DNA of 64,000 bases from Planctomycetota bacterium (GTDB taxonomy: Bacteria; Planctomycetota; UBA1135; GCA-002686595), in NCBI GenBank assembly GCA_016714045.1, contig JADJNY010000001.1, forward strand, positions 372,001 through 436,000. Direction: 5' to 3'. This document shows positions 19,046 through 27,494 of the stretch, one piece after another (within the stretch, counting starts at the first letter, position 1; each line of letters begins with the position of its first letter). A program made the translations under genes and the position numbers. The notes below the pieces were generated by a model. The model saw only the letters and a list, made by a program, of their open reading frames with translations. It was not told where the DNA came from and made no database searches.

Positions 19046-20056
19046 TCAGCCCCGGTCGCGCTCCTGCGCGCGGTCCTCGTCACCCGCCGTCCGCGCCTCC
19101 TGGACGGCTCGCTCGGCGTGGTAGCGCTGCCCGTACGCGTTCCCGACGGTGCGGTAGAAGCGCGCGATCGCGAGATCGTTGTCGACGAGCCGCCGGAGGC
19201 AGTCGCCGAGGTCGACGCGCACCTCGCGCTCGCCCTCCTGGCCCGCGAAGTCGGCGAGCCAGGTCTCGAGCTCGCTCTTCGCGCGCAGGAGCTCGCTTCG
19301 GTCGTACTCCGGACTGCGCAGGGCGCGGAGGCGCAGGTTCGGGATGCGCGCCTGCGCGTCGCGACGCAAGGGCGAGTTCGGGTGGTTCAGGACGAGGAGC
19401 TCGTACCGCTCGCGCGCGAGCTGCCAGTCGCGATCGTCCTCGTACACCTGCGCGAGCGCGACGTAGGCCTCCGCGCAGCGCGGCGCCGAGGGATGGTGGA
19501 TCAGGACGTACTCGAGCACCTCCTGCGCGTCGCCGGTCGAGTGGCCGATCCCGAGCCAGCCCGTGCCGTTCGGCACGAGCCACAGACCGATCTCGACCAG
19601 GAGCTCGCCGGCGGCGAAGCGCTCGTGGTGCTCCGGGTACTTCGCGTCGAGCTTCTTGAGCAGCTTGTAGGCGTCGTACGCCTCGCCCTCGTCGAAGAGC
19701 CCGCGCGCGGCGCGCAGCCCCGCGAGCACGGCGAGCTGGCGCGGCAGCTCGAGGTCGACGAGGTCCGCGAGGTCGTCGGGATCGCTGCCCGGGCGCGAAA
19801 GCTCCTCGATGCGCAGCGCGGCCGCCTCCTCGAGCGTCCGCTGCACGGCGTCGCGCTGCGCGGTCGGCAGGCCCGTCGCGTTCGCGGCGGCGCGCATGCG
19901 ATCGAGCGCGTCTTCGTTGCGGCCCGCCGTGAGGTCGGCGCGCGCGGCTTCGAGCGCGGCGGGGACCTCGGCGGCGTCGAGCTTGCGCCCGGTGGACGAG
20001 CACGCCGTCGCGCCGGCGAGGGCGAGGCCGAGGAAGAGGCGCTGGAGCAGGGTCAT
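19046..20056 (-). CDS. BamD/YfiO-like TPR lipoprotein
   Basis: 336 residues from the ATG at 20056, which overlaps the recO stop (ATGA). The signal LLQRLFLGLALAGATACSS has a lipobox (GATAC), so the mature protein is a lipoprotein. The body is TPR-like: AYDAYKLLKKLDAKYPEHHERFAAGELLVEIG, CAEAYVALAQVYEDDRDWQLARERYELLVLNHPNSPLRRDAQARI and IARFYRTVGNAYGQRYHAERAV. The phrase NHPNSPLRRDA resembles the (Y)PxSpya.dA of BamD, part of the outer-membrane protein assembly machine. BamD is normally about 245-270 residues; this one is longer and may instead be a general TPR lipoprotein. The LptE-like gene follows. Confidence 0.7.
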   Translation of the reverse strand: MTLLQRLFLGLALAGATACSSTGRKLDAAEVPAALEAARADLTAGRNEDALDRMRAAANATGLPTAQRDAVQRTLEEAAALRIEELSRPGSDPDDLADLVDLELPRQLAVLAGLRAARGLFDEGEAYDAYKLLKKLDAKYPEHHERFAAGELLVEIGLWLVPNGTGWLGIGHSTGDAQEVLEYVLIHHPSAPRCAEAYVALAQVYEDDRDWQLARERYELLVLNHPNSPLRRDAQARIPNLRLRALRSPEYDRSELLRAKSELETWLADFAGQEGEREVRVDLGDCLRRLVDNDLAIARFYRTVGNAYGQRYHAERAVQEARTAGDEDRAQERDRG

Positions 20057-20862
20057 CGCTCGGGGCGGACCGGTCGGGTCGGGGCGTTGCGGTTGGGGAC
20101 GGAGAGGAAGAGGCGGTGGCTCTTCGGACGCGTCTCGAGATGGTAGTCGAGGAAGCGCTCGACGAAGTCGCGCACGAGCGCGAGGCGCTCGGGCGGAGGC
20201 GCCGCGGCGGGCCGAGGATCCTGCCAGAGCGCGCGCGCAGCGTCGAGCACGGAGATCGGGAGCGTCCCCACGCGGCGGCCGCTGGCGCGAGCGTCCCGCG
20301 CGCACGCCGCGCAGAGGCGCCCGCCGGCGCCGGCCGAGAACGCCGTTCGGCCCGCGAAGCCGCGCACGAGCCCCGGCGGGCGGCCGCAAGCGGCGCAGCG
20401 GTCGAGGGCCGGGAACAGGCCGAGCAGCTCGAGCAGGCCGAGCTCCCACGCCGTGAGGACGAGGTCCGCCGGGCGTGCACCCGCGGCGAGGTCGTCGAGC
20501 GCGGCCTCGGTGCGCTCGAAGAGCCGCGGCTCGGCCGCCTCGGGGCGCGTGACGAGCTCGCACAGCTCCAGGATCGCGAGGCCCGCGCGGTAGCGCGCGA
20601 GACCGGCGCTCACGCCCGCGCGGCGGGTCGCGACGTCGCCGCGGCGCAGGAGCGCGAGGTCGCTCCGCGGCGTCGACTGCCACTCGAGGTCGAGCGTGTC
20701 GAAGAGGTCGAGCACCGCGAAGTAGCGCGACGTCGGCCGGTACGCGCCCTTCGCGAGCAGGTTGATGCGCCCCGCGTGGTGCGTGAACACGTGCGCCACG
20801 AGCGACGACTCGCCGTAGGCGTAGCGGGAGAGGACGAGCGCGCGATCGCTCCGCACGGACAT
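20053..20862 (-). CDS. recO: DNA repair protein RecO
   Basis: 269 residues. RecO loads RecA on SSB-coated gaps with RecR and anneals strands. The N-terminal OB fold opens with DRALVLSRYAYGESSLVAHVFTHHAGRINLLAKGAYRPTS, the family hallmark (il....y.E.s.i...fT...G....vakGar). A central zinc finger is present as CAACGRPPG and LCAACARDA (two CXXC pairs about 36 residues apart). The C-terminal tail DFVERFLDYHLETRPKSHRLF matches the family end. A 4-nt overlap with the downstream TPR lipoprotein gene indicates translational coupling, an unusual partner pairing. Confidence 0.92.
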   Translation of the reverse strand: MSVRSDRALVLSRYAYGESSLVAHVFTHHAGRINLLAKGAYRPTSRYFAVLDLFDTLDLEWQSTPRSDLALLRRGDVATRRAGVSAGLARYRAGLAILELCELVTRPEAAEPRLFERTEAALDDLAAGARPADLVLTAWELGLLELLGLFPALDRCAACGRPPGLVRGFAGRTAFSAGAGGRLCAACARDARASGRRVGTLPISVLDAARALWQDPRPAAAPPPERLALVRDFVERFLDYHLETRPKSHRLFLSVPNRNAPTRPVRPER

Positions 20863-20986
20863 GCGGACAGTGTAGGGGAGCGCGCGCGCCGGCGCTCCGT
20901 GTCCTGCGTGAGCGCCGAACGACGGCGCGCGTTCGAACCCTGCGCGGCGGAGGGCGCGGCCGCGGCTCGGAGCGCGCGTCGGCGCC

Positions 20987-22387
20987 TCACGCGGCGCGCT
21001 CCTGCGACAGACGTCGCACGCGCACCTTGAAGACGCGCCGGTCGCTCGCGTCCGTCACCACGAACTCGAAGCCGCCGTGCGTGCACCGCTCGCCGCGCTG
21101 CGGGAAGTGGCCGAGCTCGGCGAGCACGAAGCCCGCGAGCGTCTCGTAGTCTCCATCGGGGATCTCGAGCTCGAGTTCCTCGTTCACGTCGGTCACGTGC
21201 AGGCTCGCGTCGACCTCGACCGAACCGTCGGACAGCCGCCGCAGGCTCTGCTTGCGCGCGTCGCCGTACTCGTCCTGGATGTCGCCGACGATCTCCTGGA
21301 CGATGTCCCCGAGCGTGATCAGCCCCGCCGTCCCGCCGTACTCGTCGAGCACGACGGCCACCTTGATCTTCTCGCGGCGGAACTCGGTCAGGAGCTCGGA
21401 GACGCGCTTCGTCTCCGGGACGAAGTAGGCCGGGCGCAGGATCGCGCGCAGCGAGCCGTGCTCCAGCCCCTTGTCCGCCGCCACGCGCACGACGTCGCGC
21501 GCGGCGACGACGCCGAGGATCGTGTCGAGGCTTCCGTCGTACACGGGGAGCCGGCTGTGCCCGGTCTCCGCGGAGAGGCGCGCGGCCGCGGGAAGGCTCG
21601 CGCCGATCTCGACGCCGTGCATCTCCGTGCGCGGGGTCATGATCGCGGCGACGCTCACGTCGCGGAACGTCATCACGTTCCCGATGATCTCCTTCTCCGT
21701 CGCGTCGAGCTCGCCCGAGATCTCCGAGTCCGCGATCACCTCGCGGAGCTCCTCCACGATCTGGCGCGTCGCGGCCGGGTCCGAGCGCAGGCCGACGATG
21801 CGCAGGAACGCGCCGCGCACCGCCTCGAGCCCGCGCACCAGCCATTGGAGCGGCCGCTGGAGCAGATCGAAGGTCGGCAGCGCCCACAGGAGCACCGAAT
21901 CGCCGCTGCGCAGCGCGAGCGCGGTCGGAAGCGCCTCCCCGAGGACGAGGCGTAGCGGGATCGCGCTGACGACCGTCCAGAAGGTGGCCCACGCGCCGAG
22001 CCCGGCGTGCTCGGCGAGCGCGCGGTAGAGGAAGACCAGGAAGACGATCTCCGCGGCGACCTCGAGGATCTCGGCGCTGATCGCGAGCCGGTCCGCGCGC
22101 TGGAGGAGCGGCTCGATCGTCTCGCGCTTCTTCTCCGCGCCACGCAGGGCGAGGACGCGACCGGCGTGCGAGCGCAGGAGGGCGACGCGGAGCAGCGCGA
22201 AGAAGCCGGCCAGGAGGAGGGCGGGCAGCGACCAGCCGAGGGCGGCGAGCGCGTTCTCGAACCCGGGGGAGAGCTCGACGAGGTCGAGGGCGCGTTCGGC
22301 GGCGGGGGCGGCGCCTGGATCGGGGGGGGGGAGCAAAGCGGGTAGGGCTGTCGGCCGGGGGACGGCCGCCTGTGAAGGGGAGCCCAT
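20987..22387 (-). CDS. CNNM/CorC-HlyC family transporter with CBS pair
   Basis: 466 residues from the ATG at 22387 (in-frame starts at 22465 or 22423 are possible). Domain order: N-terminal transmembrane CNNM (DUF21) domain with ALLLAGFFALLRVALL, AAEIVFLVFLYRALA and LLWALPTFDLL; the junction IVEELREVIADSEISGELDATEKEIIGNVMTFRDVSVAAIMTPRTEM; two CBS motifs (VYDGSLDTILGVVAARDVVRV; VVLDEYGGTAGLITLGDIVQEIVGDI); and a C-terminal CorC_HlyC domain ending with FEFVVTDASDRRVFKVRVRRL. Members export Mg2+/Co2+ and are often mislabelled hemolysins. Lies 124 nt from recO and divergent from the sigma-factor gene. The N-terminal ~35 residues are a Pro/Ala-rich stretch. Confidence 0.88.
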   Translation of the reverse strand: MGSPSQAAVPRPTALPALLPPPDPGAAPAAERALDLVELSPGFENALAALGWSLPALLLAGFFALLRVALLRSHAGRVLALRGAEKKRETIEPLLQRADRLAISAEILEVAAEIVFLVFLYRALAEHAGLGAWATFWTVVSAIPLRLVLGEALPTALALRSGDSVLLWALPTFDLLQRPLQWLVRGLEAVRGAFLRIVGLRSDPAATRQIVEELREVIADSEISGELDATEKEIIGNVMTFRDVSVAAIMTPRTEMHGVEIGASLPAAARLSAETGHSRLPVYDGSLDTILGVVAARDVVRVAADKGLEHGSLRAILRPAYFVPETKRVSELLTEFRREKIKVAVVLDEYGGTAGLITLGDIVQEIVGDIQDEYGDARKQSLRRLSDGSVEVDASLHVTDVNEELELEIPDGDYETLAGFVLAELGHFPQRGERCTHGGFEFVVTDASDRRVFKVRVRRLSQERAA

Positions 22388-22587
22388 GGTACGGGTCCCC
22401 GAGGCCCTCGCGACGTCCCGCATCCGGAGCACCCGCGCGTGGAAACCGTTACCGGCGCGGAACACAGGCCTCGTCGGGCCCGTGACCGTCCCAGGCGTGG
22501 GATCGATAACCCACGGTTTGGCTTGGGTTTGCGTCGTCCCTGAAGGCCACCTTGCCGTCTGGCACGCGGCTCGCCAAAGAGCGCCCC

Positions 22588-23343
22588 ATGGCCCGTTCCC
22601 TCGCGCTCCAAGCTCCCCCGGCCCTCCCGAAGAACCCCTGGACCGTGCGTCGGCTCGCGGAGCGGGGCGTCGACCTGCCCGCCCGACCGGGGGAGGAGCC
22701 CGAGCAGCACGTCGCGCGGCTCGAAACGGCCCTGATGGCGCTCTTCCGCGACGAGGGCCACGAGCAGGCCTTCCAGGCGCTCTATGAGCTCGCCCGCGCG
22801 CCGCTCGCGCTGTGGATCGCGGGTCTCGCCGGGAGCCGCCTCCCCGTGCAGGACCTGGAGCACCTCGTCCAGGACACCTTCGTCAACGTCTACCGCTACG
22901 CGCAGAGCTTCCGGGACGAGCAGCCGCGCAGCTTCCGCGTCTGGTCACGGACGATCGCGAGCAACGTCCTCCGCCGCGCGCGCATGCGCCGGCGCACGTT
23001 GGCGCTCGAAGACTTCCCGACCGGGCTCCAGGAACCGAGCGACGAGCGCGCGGACCCGGCGGAGAGCGTGATCCAGACCGAGGAGGGGCGCTCGCTCGCC
23101 GCCGCCTGGATGATCCTGCTCCTTCAATATGCCGAGGCGGCCCGGCAGCTCGCCCCGCGCGACCGCGAGGCGCTCGACCTGATCGAGGTGCGCGGCCTCT
23201 CCTACGCCGAGGCGAGCGTCCAGCTCGGCGTGCGCCTCTCCAACATGAAGATGATCCTCTTCCGCGCGCGCCGCCGCATCCGCGCGACGATCGGCGGCTC
23301 CTTCCAGGCGCGCGAGGAGAAGGCGCGTCGTCTGGCGGGCTGA
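22588..23343 (+). CDS. ECF-type RNA polymerase sigma factor
   Basis: 251 residues from the ATG at 22588. Region 2 is seen in FQALYELARAPLALWIAGLAG ... DLEHLVQDTFVNVYRYAQSFRDEQPRSFRVWSRTIASNVLRRARMRRR, where the pattern DxxQDTFv-n-yr and F..Wl..Ia.N..r-d..R is diagnostic. Region 4 is the helix-turn-helix LAPRDREALDLIEVRGLSYAEASVQLGVRLSNMKMILFRARRRIRATI. About 70 residues before region 2 are an extra Pro-rich N-terminal part. No anti-sigma gene is adjacent, so its signal is unknown. The next gene (glycosyltransferase) is 131 nt downstream in the same direction, possibly unrelated. Confidence 0.9.
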   Translation: MARSLALQAPPALPKNPWTVRRLAERGVDLPARPGEEPEQHVARLETALMALFRDEGHEQAFQALYELARAPLALWIAGLAGSRLPVQDLEHLVQDTFVNVYRYAQSFRDEQPRSFRVWSRTIASNVLRRARMRRRTLALEDFPTGLQEPSDERADPAESVIQTEEGRSLAAAWMILLLQYAEAARQLAPRDREALDLIEVRGLSYAEASVQLGVRLSNMKMILFRARRRIRATIGGSFQAREEKARRLAG

Positions 23344-23474
23344 CCCGCCCCCCGCCCCCCGCCCACGGATCGCGCCCGAGTCCGGGCCGCTCCGCCCCAT
23401 CGTGGCCCGCGGAGGAGCGCGGAGTGCGCGCTCGGCCCGTGGGTTTCGCGCGGCCGATTGCTAGCTTGGACGGG

Positions 23475-24890
23475 ATGAGTCCGTCCCTCTCGGTCGTGAT
23501 GCCGGTCTACAACGAGCGCTACCTCGTGGCCGAGTCCATCCGCCGCGTGCTCGCCGTCGAGAGCCCGCTCATTTCGCGCCTCGAGCTGATCGTCGTCGAC
23601 GACGGCTCGACGGACGGCACGCGCGACATCCTGCGCGCGCTCGCGGCGCAGCACCCCGAGCGCCTGACCTACGTCGAGCACGCGAAGAACCAGGGCAAGG
23701 GCGGCGCCGTGCGCACCGGGTTCGAGCTCGCGAAGGGCGACGTCACCGTCATCCAGGACGCGGACCTCGAGTACAACCCGCAGGACCTCGCGAAGATCAT
23801 GGCGCCCTTCGTGCGCGACGAAGCGGACGCGGTCTTCGGCTCGCGCTTCCTCGTCGGCGACTACCGGCGCGTGCTCTTCTTCCGGCACACGCTCGGGAAC
23901 AAGCTCCTCACCGGGATCTGCAACCTGCTGACGGACCTGAACCTCTCCGACATGGAGACCTGCTACAAGGCCGTCCGCACGCCGCTCCTGAAGTCGATCC
24001 CGCTGCGCTCGAACGACTTCCGCATCGAGCCCGAGCTCACGTTCAAGCTGAAGAAGCGCGGCGCGCGCATCTTCGAGGTCCCGATCAGCTACTCGGGGCG
24101 CACGTACGAGGAGGGGAAGAAGATCGGCCTCTCCGACGCGTTCAAGGCGCTTTCGACGATGCTCCACTGGTGGGTCATCGACGACATCTACAAGGACGAC
24201 GAGTACGGCTCGAACATCCTCGTCAGCCTGTCGAACGTGCCCAACTTCAACCGTTGGATGGGCGACGCGGTGCGGCCGTACCTCGGCGCGCGCGTGCTCG
24301 AGATCGGCGCGGGCATCGGGAACATGACGCAGACCTTGTGTCCGCGCGACCGCTACACGGCGAGCGACGTGAACCCGCTCTACCTCGATTACCTGCGCTC
24401 GCGGTTCCTCGGTCGGCCGTACTTCGACGTGCGCAAGGTCGACCTGTCGGACGCCGCCGACTTCCGCGAGCACGCTGGCGCGTACGACACGGTCGTGTGC
24501 CTGAACGTCCTGGAGCACTTGAAGGACGAGAGCGCGTCGCTCGCGAACATCCACTCGGCGCTCGCGCCGGGCGGACGCGCGATCGTGCTCGTCCCGCAGG
24601 GGAAGGGGCTCTTCGGCACGCTGGACGAGGTGCTCGGGCACGAGCGGCGGTACTCGCGCAAGACGCTCGAGGAGGCGCTCGCTCGCGCCGGCTTCGAGAT
24701 CGAGCGCATGTTCGACTTCAACCGGCCGACGACGCTCCCGTGGTGGTTCAACGGAAAGGTGATGCGTCGGCGTCACTTCGGGCGCGTGCAGATGAAGGTG
24801 CTCAACTCGAGCGTGTGGCTCTTGCGACGTCTCGACGCGGTCCTGCCGTGGCAGGGCACGTCGCTGATCGCGGTCGCGCGGCGAAAGTGA
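23475..24890 (+). CDS. Glycosyltransferase family 2 fused to a class I SAM methyltransferase
   Basis: 471 residues. Residues 1-235 form a DPM1/polyprenyl-phosphate glycosyltransferase domain: SVVMPVYNERYLVAESI, LIVVDDGSTDGTRDIL, NQGKGGAVRTGF, the metal-binding VIQDADLEYNPQDL, GSRFL and DMETCYKAVRTPLL, then EPELTFKLKKRGARIFEVPISYSGRTYEEGKKI. Residues 255-471 form a methyltransferase: SAM motif ARVLEIGAGIGNMTQTL, acidic SDVNPLYLDYL, VVCLNVLEHLKDESASL and the late ALAPGGRAIVLVPQ. No membrane segment. The substrate is probably a lipid-linked sugar or glycan precursor; known relatives are often fused this way. A TAGCTT hexamer ends 7 nt before the ATG, so the mRNA may be leaderless. Confidence 0.9.
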   Translation: MSPSLSVVMPVYNERYLVAESIRRVLAVESPLISRLELIVVDDGSTDGTRDILRALAAQHPERLTYVEHAKNQGKGGAVRTGFELAKGDVTVIQDADLEYNPQDLAKIMAPFVRDEADAVFGSRFLVGDYRRVLFFRHTLGNKLLTGICNLLTDLNLSDMETCYKAVRTPLLKSIPLRSNDFRIEPELTFKLKKRGARIFEVPISYSGRTYEEGKKIGLSDAFKALSTMLHWWVIDDIYKDDEYGSNILVSLSNVPNFNRWMGDAVRPYLGARVLEIGAGIGNMTQTLCPRDRYTASDVNPLYLDYLRSRFLGRPYFDVRKVDLSDAADFREHAGAYDTVVCLNVLEHLKDESASLANIHSALAPGGRAIVLVPQGKGLFGTLDEVLGHERRYSRKTLEEALARAGFEIERMFDFNRPTTLPWWFNGKVMRRRHFGRVQMKVLNSSVWLLRRLDAVLPWQGTSLIAVARRK

Positions 24891-24912
24891 CGAGTCGCGG
24901 GGCCCGGCGGTC

Positions 24913-26619
24913 TCAGCGCATGCACGCCGAGCGGGCGACGTCGATGTAGGGGCGCCACGCGGAGGGGGTGTGGTTGGCTTCGAGCTCGGTGAGCAGTTCC
25001 GCGAGCTGTGGGAGGTCTGTGCGGAAGGCCCACACATGGCGGTACTCGCCCTCGTAGCGCGCGAGCACGATGTGGTAGTTCGCGTGGTCGGCGAGGAAGC
25101 GGGCGAGCACCGCGGGCGCGACGTTCTCGGGCGCGGAGCCGGCGGGGTAGCGCTCCAGCGGCGTGTCGAATGCAGCGCGGCCCGCCGCGGTCACGTGCGG
25201 CGCGAGGTCGGTGCGCTCGATCGCGCGCAGCGCCGTCGGCGCGCCGCCGAATCGGAGCGCGTCCGCGACGTGGAAGAAGACGACGTCGGGTGCCTCGCGC
25301 TCGAGGTCCTCGACGCGCGGCGGGCGCAGCGCGAACACGGGGTCGTTCAGTCCGACGACGTCGATGCAGCGCGCGTCGGTCCAGTAGGGGAGTCGGCCCG
25401 CCTCCGTCAGCGCGATCGTCGCGTCCGCGGGGAGCAGGCGCGCGAGCTCCGCGGGGAACACGTCCATGTAGCTCGCGCCGCGCTCGTTCCAGGCGAGCTG
25501 CTCCGCGGCGCGTTCGACGCCCGGTAGCGCCGCGAGGAGGAGCGCGCCGGCGAGCCATCGCGCGGCGCGAGCGGGGAGCTCCGGAGCGAGCGCGACGCGC
25601 CACGCGGCGAGCGCGCAGAGCAACGTCGCCGGCGCCTGGAAGCGCAGCGCGTAGTTCTGCGTCGGGCGGCCGAACGCGAGCGCGAGCACGAAGACGGCCG
25701 CGACCAGGGCGAGCCCGACCGCCGCGCGCCGAGTCCGTGGAGCGCACGCGAAGGCACCGACGGCCGCGAGCAGGATCCACGGCGCGGGGCCGAGGCGACT
25801 GGTGCACCACGAAAGCGCCGAGCGCAGCCCGGGGAGCACGGCGAAGGGGCGCTCGACGAGGCCCGCGAGGGTGAACGCCTCCGCGCCGTGCGCCTTCACG
25901 TAGAGCGGCAGCGGCAAGTCGAGACCGAAGTACGCGCGGCGCCAGGCGAAGTAGGCGGCGCCCGCGAGCGCCGCGCCGAGCGCCCACGCCGCGTCGCGCC
26001 CGAGTTCGCGCGCCCGAGCCGCGCGCGCGAGCGCGACGGCCGAGAAGAGCGTCGCCAGCACGGCGCCGTCGGGGCGCGTCAGCGCGACGAGCAGCGCGAC
26101 GACGTGCGTCGCTCGCCGTGCGCGCGGTCGATCCGCGAGCGCGAGCTCCGCGAGCAGGAGCACGAGCCCCGCGTAGAACGTCGTGCCGAATCCCGCCCAG
26201 CCCGCGACCGCGGCGCTCGATCCGAGGACGCACGCCGACGCGAGCGCGGCCGCGAGGCGCGCCGCTCCGTCGAGGGACGAGCGCGCGATGGCGCGGACGA
26301 ACACCGCGGTCGCGAGCGCCGCTCCCGCCGCGTTCCAGAGCACCGCCGCGACCGCGACGTCGAGGCCGAGGCGCGCGGTGCCAGAGAGGAGCAGCATCCA
26401 GAGAAAGTCGGTGGCGCCCTCCGCGCGCGGTCCGCCGGCGTCGAACACGATCCCGCGCCCCTCCGCGACGTGCCGCGCGTACCGGAACAGGATGTACGCG
26501 TCCTCGTGCGGGTGGCTCGTCGCGAGCTCGCGCAAGCCGATCGCGGCGCACGCGACCGCGGCGAGGAGCGGCATCCAACGCTGGAGAGCACGCGCGGCTC
26601 GCTCCGCGGTCGTCGGCAC
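24913..26619 (-). CDS. Polytopic GT-C-type membrane glycosyltransferase-like protein
   Basis: 568 residues with about ten hydrophobic segments in the first 400 (for example WMPLLAAVACAAIGL, WILLAAVGAFACAP, VGLALVAAVFVLALAF). The first extracytoplasmic loop carries HEDAYILFRYARHVAEGRGIVFDAGG, the acidic E-D pair and RYA..l.eG.G...n....p pattern of GT-C enzymes that use polyprenyl-phosphate sugars. The C-terminal ~190 residues are soluble and probably periplasmic, beginning GASYMDVFPAELARLLPADATIAL and ending at SACMR. Acceptor and sugar cannot be told. It ends 22 nt from the convergent glycosyltransferase-methyltransferase gene, which may supply the lipid-linked sugar. Upstream in the same direction is the UnbU-like gene, 11 nt away. 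Confidence 0.75.
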   Translation of the reverse strand: MPTTAERAARALQRWMPLLAAVACAAIGLRELATSHPHEDAYILFRYARHVAEGRGIVFDAGGPRAEGATDFLWMLLLSGTARLGLDVAVAAVLWNAAGAALATAVFVRAIARSSLDGAARLAAALASACVLGSSAAVAGWAGFGTTFYAGLVLLLAELALADRPRARRATHVVALLVALTRPDGAVLATLFSAVALARAARARELGRDAAWALGAALAGAAYFAWRRAYFGLDLPLPLYVKAHGAEAFTLAGLVERPFAVLPGLRSALSWCTSRLGPAPWILLAAVGAFACAPRTRRAAVGLALVAAVFVLALAFGRPTQNYALRFQAPATLLCALAAWRVALAPELPARAARWLAGALLLAALPGVERAAEQLAWNERGASYMDVFPAELARLLPADATIALTEAGRLPYWTDARCIDVVGLNDPVFALRPPRVEDLEREAPDVVFFHVADALRFGGAPTALRAIERTDLAPHVTAAGRAAFDTPLERYPAGSAPENVAPAVLARFLADHANYHIVLARYEGEYRHVWAFRTDLPQLAELLTELEANHTPSAWRPYIDVARSACMR

Positions 26620-26630
26620 GCTCTACGGCC

Positions 26631-27494
26631 TCACGCGGCCTTCTTCTGGCGCCACAGCTGCAGCCAGAAGAGCGGGGCTCCGACGATGAAGAGCGCGAAC
26701 ATCGGCGGCGCGATGCAGAGCGGGTTGTCCGTCGACAGCCACTCGCGGTCGGCGCCGATGCGGATCAGGCACTCGGAGAGGGCGATCAAGAAGAGCACGC
26801 CGAACTGCTGCTTCCGCCCGCTCACGATGGTCTTCGGGTCCGTGACCATGAAGAACATGAAGAGCTGGTACATCGGCCCGGTGACGGGCGCGAGCTCCGT
26901 GCCGAGGCTCTGGCCGTTGAACAGCGTCCGCACCCACGCGAAGAACGCGAACAAGACGAGATAGCCGACCGTCAGGTGGACGACCTTCGCGCGCGTCACC
27001 ACGAGCAGGCCGACCGTCCAGATGACCGCGATCATGGCCGGGTCGTTGCCCCACTGGTGGGAGAGGATGCTGACCGCGCCCGGCGCGAGCAGGAGCAGCG
27101 CGCAGATGCTGAAGTTCGTCGGGTTGTAGAGGTGCTTCTTGTCGTAGCGCAGCACGTACTTGGAGAGGATCGCGAGCACGGACCCGATCACGTAGGGCCA
27201 GAGCAGCGACCCCTGCGGCTTGACCAGGATCGCGACGCTGTTGCCGCTGATGTACGCGGAGAGCGGGCTGCCGAGCTTGCCCGTGTGCAGCCAGTGGAAG
27301 ACGAACTCCGTGATCACCGCGGAGCCGAGCGCCGTGAGCCAGCCCGTGTAGTCGTCGCCGAGGATCTGGAACTTCCACTGTCCGACGAAGAGGATCACCG
27401 TCAGCAAGGTCGCCGAGAACCAGCGCGCGTCGATGCCGCGCTTCGGCGCAGCGGTGGAGCCCGTCGAGGCTGTTTCCGATGCCGCGGTGCTCAT
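26631..27494 (-). CDS. Polytopic membrane protein, UnbU/RnfD-like
   Basis: 287 residues from the ATG at 27494, which overlaps the stop of the UnbV-like gene by 4 nt. About nine hydrophobic segments, including FSATLLTVILFVGQWKFQI, ALLLLAPGAVSILS, AVIWTVGLLVVT, VGYLVLFAFFAWV and MFALFIVGAPLFWLQLW. The piece NPTNFSICALLLLAPGAV together with GNSVAILVKPQG and FFMVTDPKTIVSGRKQQF recalls NQR2/RnfD/RnfE proteins, where a similar (S/T)DP-T segment lies near the covalent flavin site. The tight pairing with an UnbV-type FG-GAP protein is the arrangement called UnbV-UnbU in enediyne gene clusters, though no polyketide synthase is present here. Function remains unknown; the family assignment is from memory of these patterns. 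Confidence 0.65.
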   Translation of the reverse strand: MSTAASETASTGSTAAPKRGIDARWFSATLLTVILFVGQWKFQILGDDYTGWLTALGSAVITEFVFHWLHTGKLGSPLSAYISGNSVAILVKPQGSLLWPYVIGSVLAILSKYVLRYDKKHLYNPTNFSICALLLLAPGAVSILSHQWGNDPAMIAVIWTVGLLVVTRAKVVHLTVGYLVLFAFFAWVRTLFNGQSLGTELAPVTGPMYQLFMFFMVTDPKTIVSGRKQQFGVLFLIALSECLIRIGADREWLSTDNPLCIAPPMFALFIVGAPLFWLQLWRQKKAA

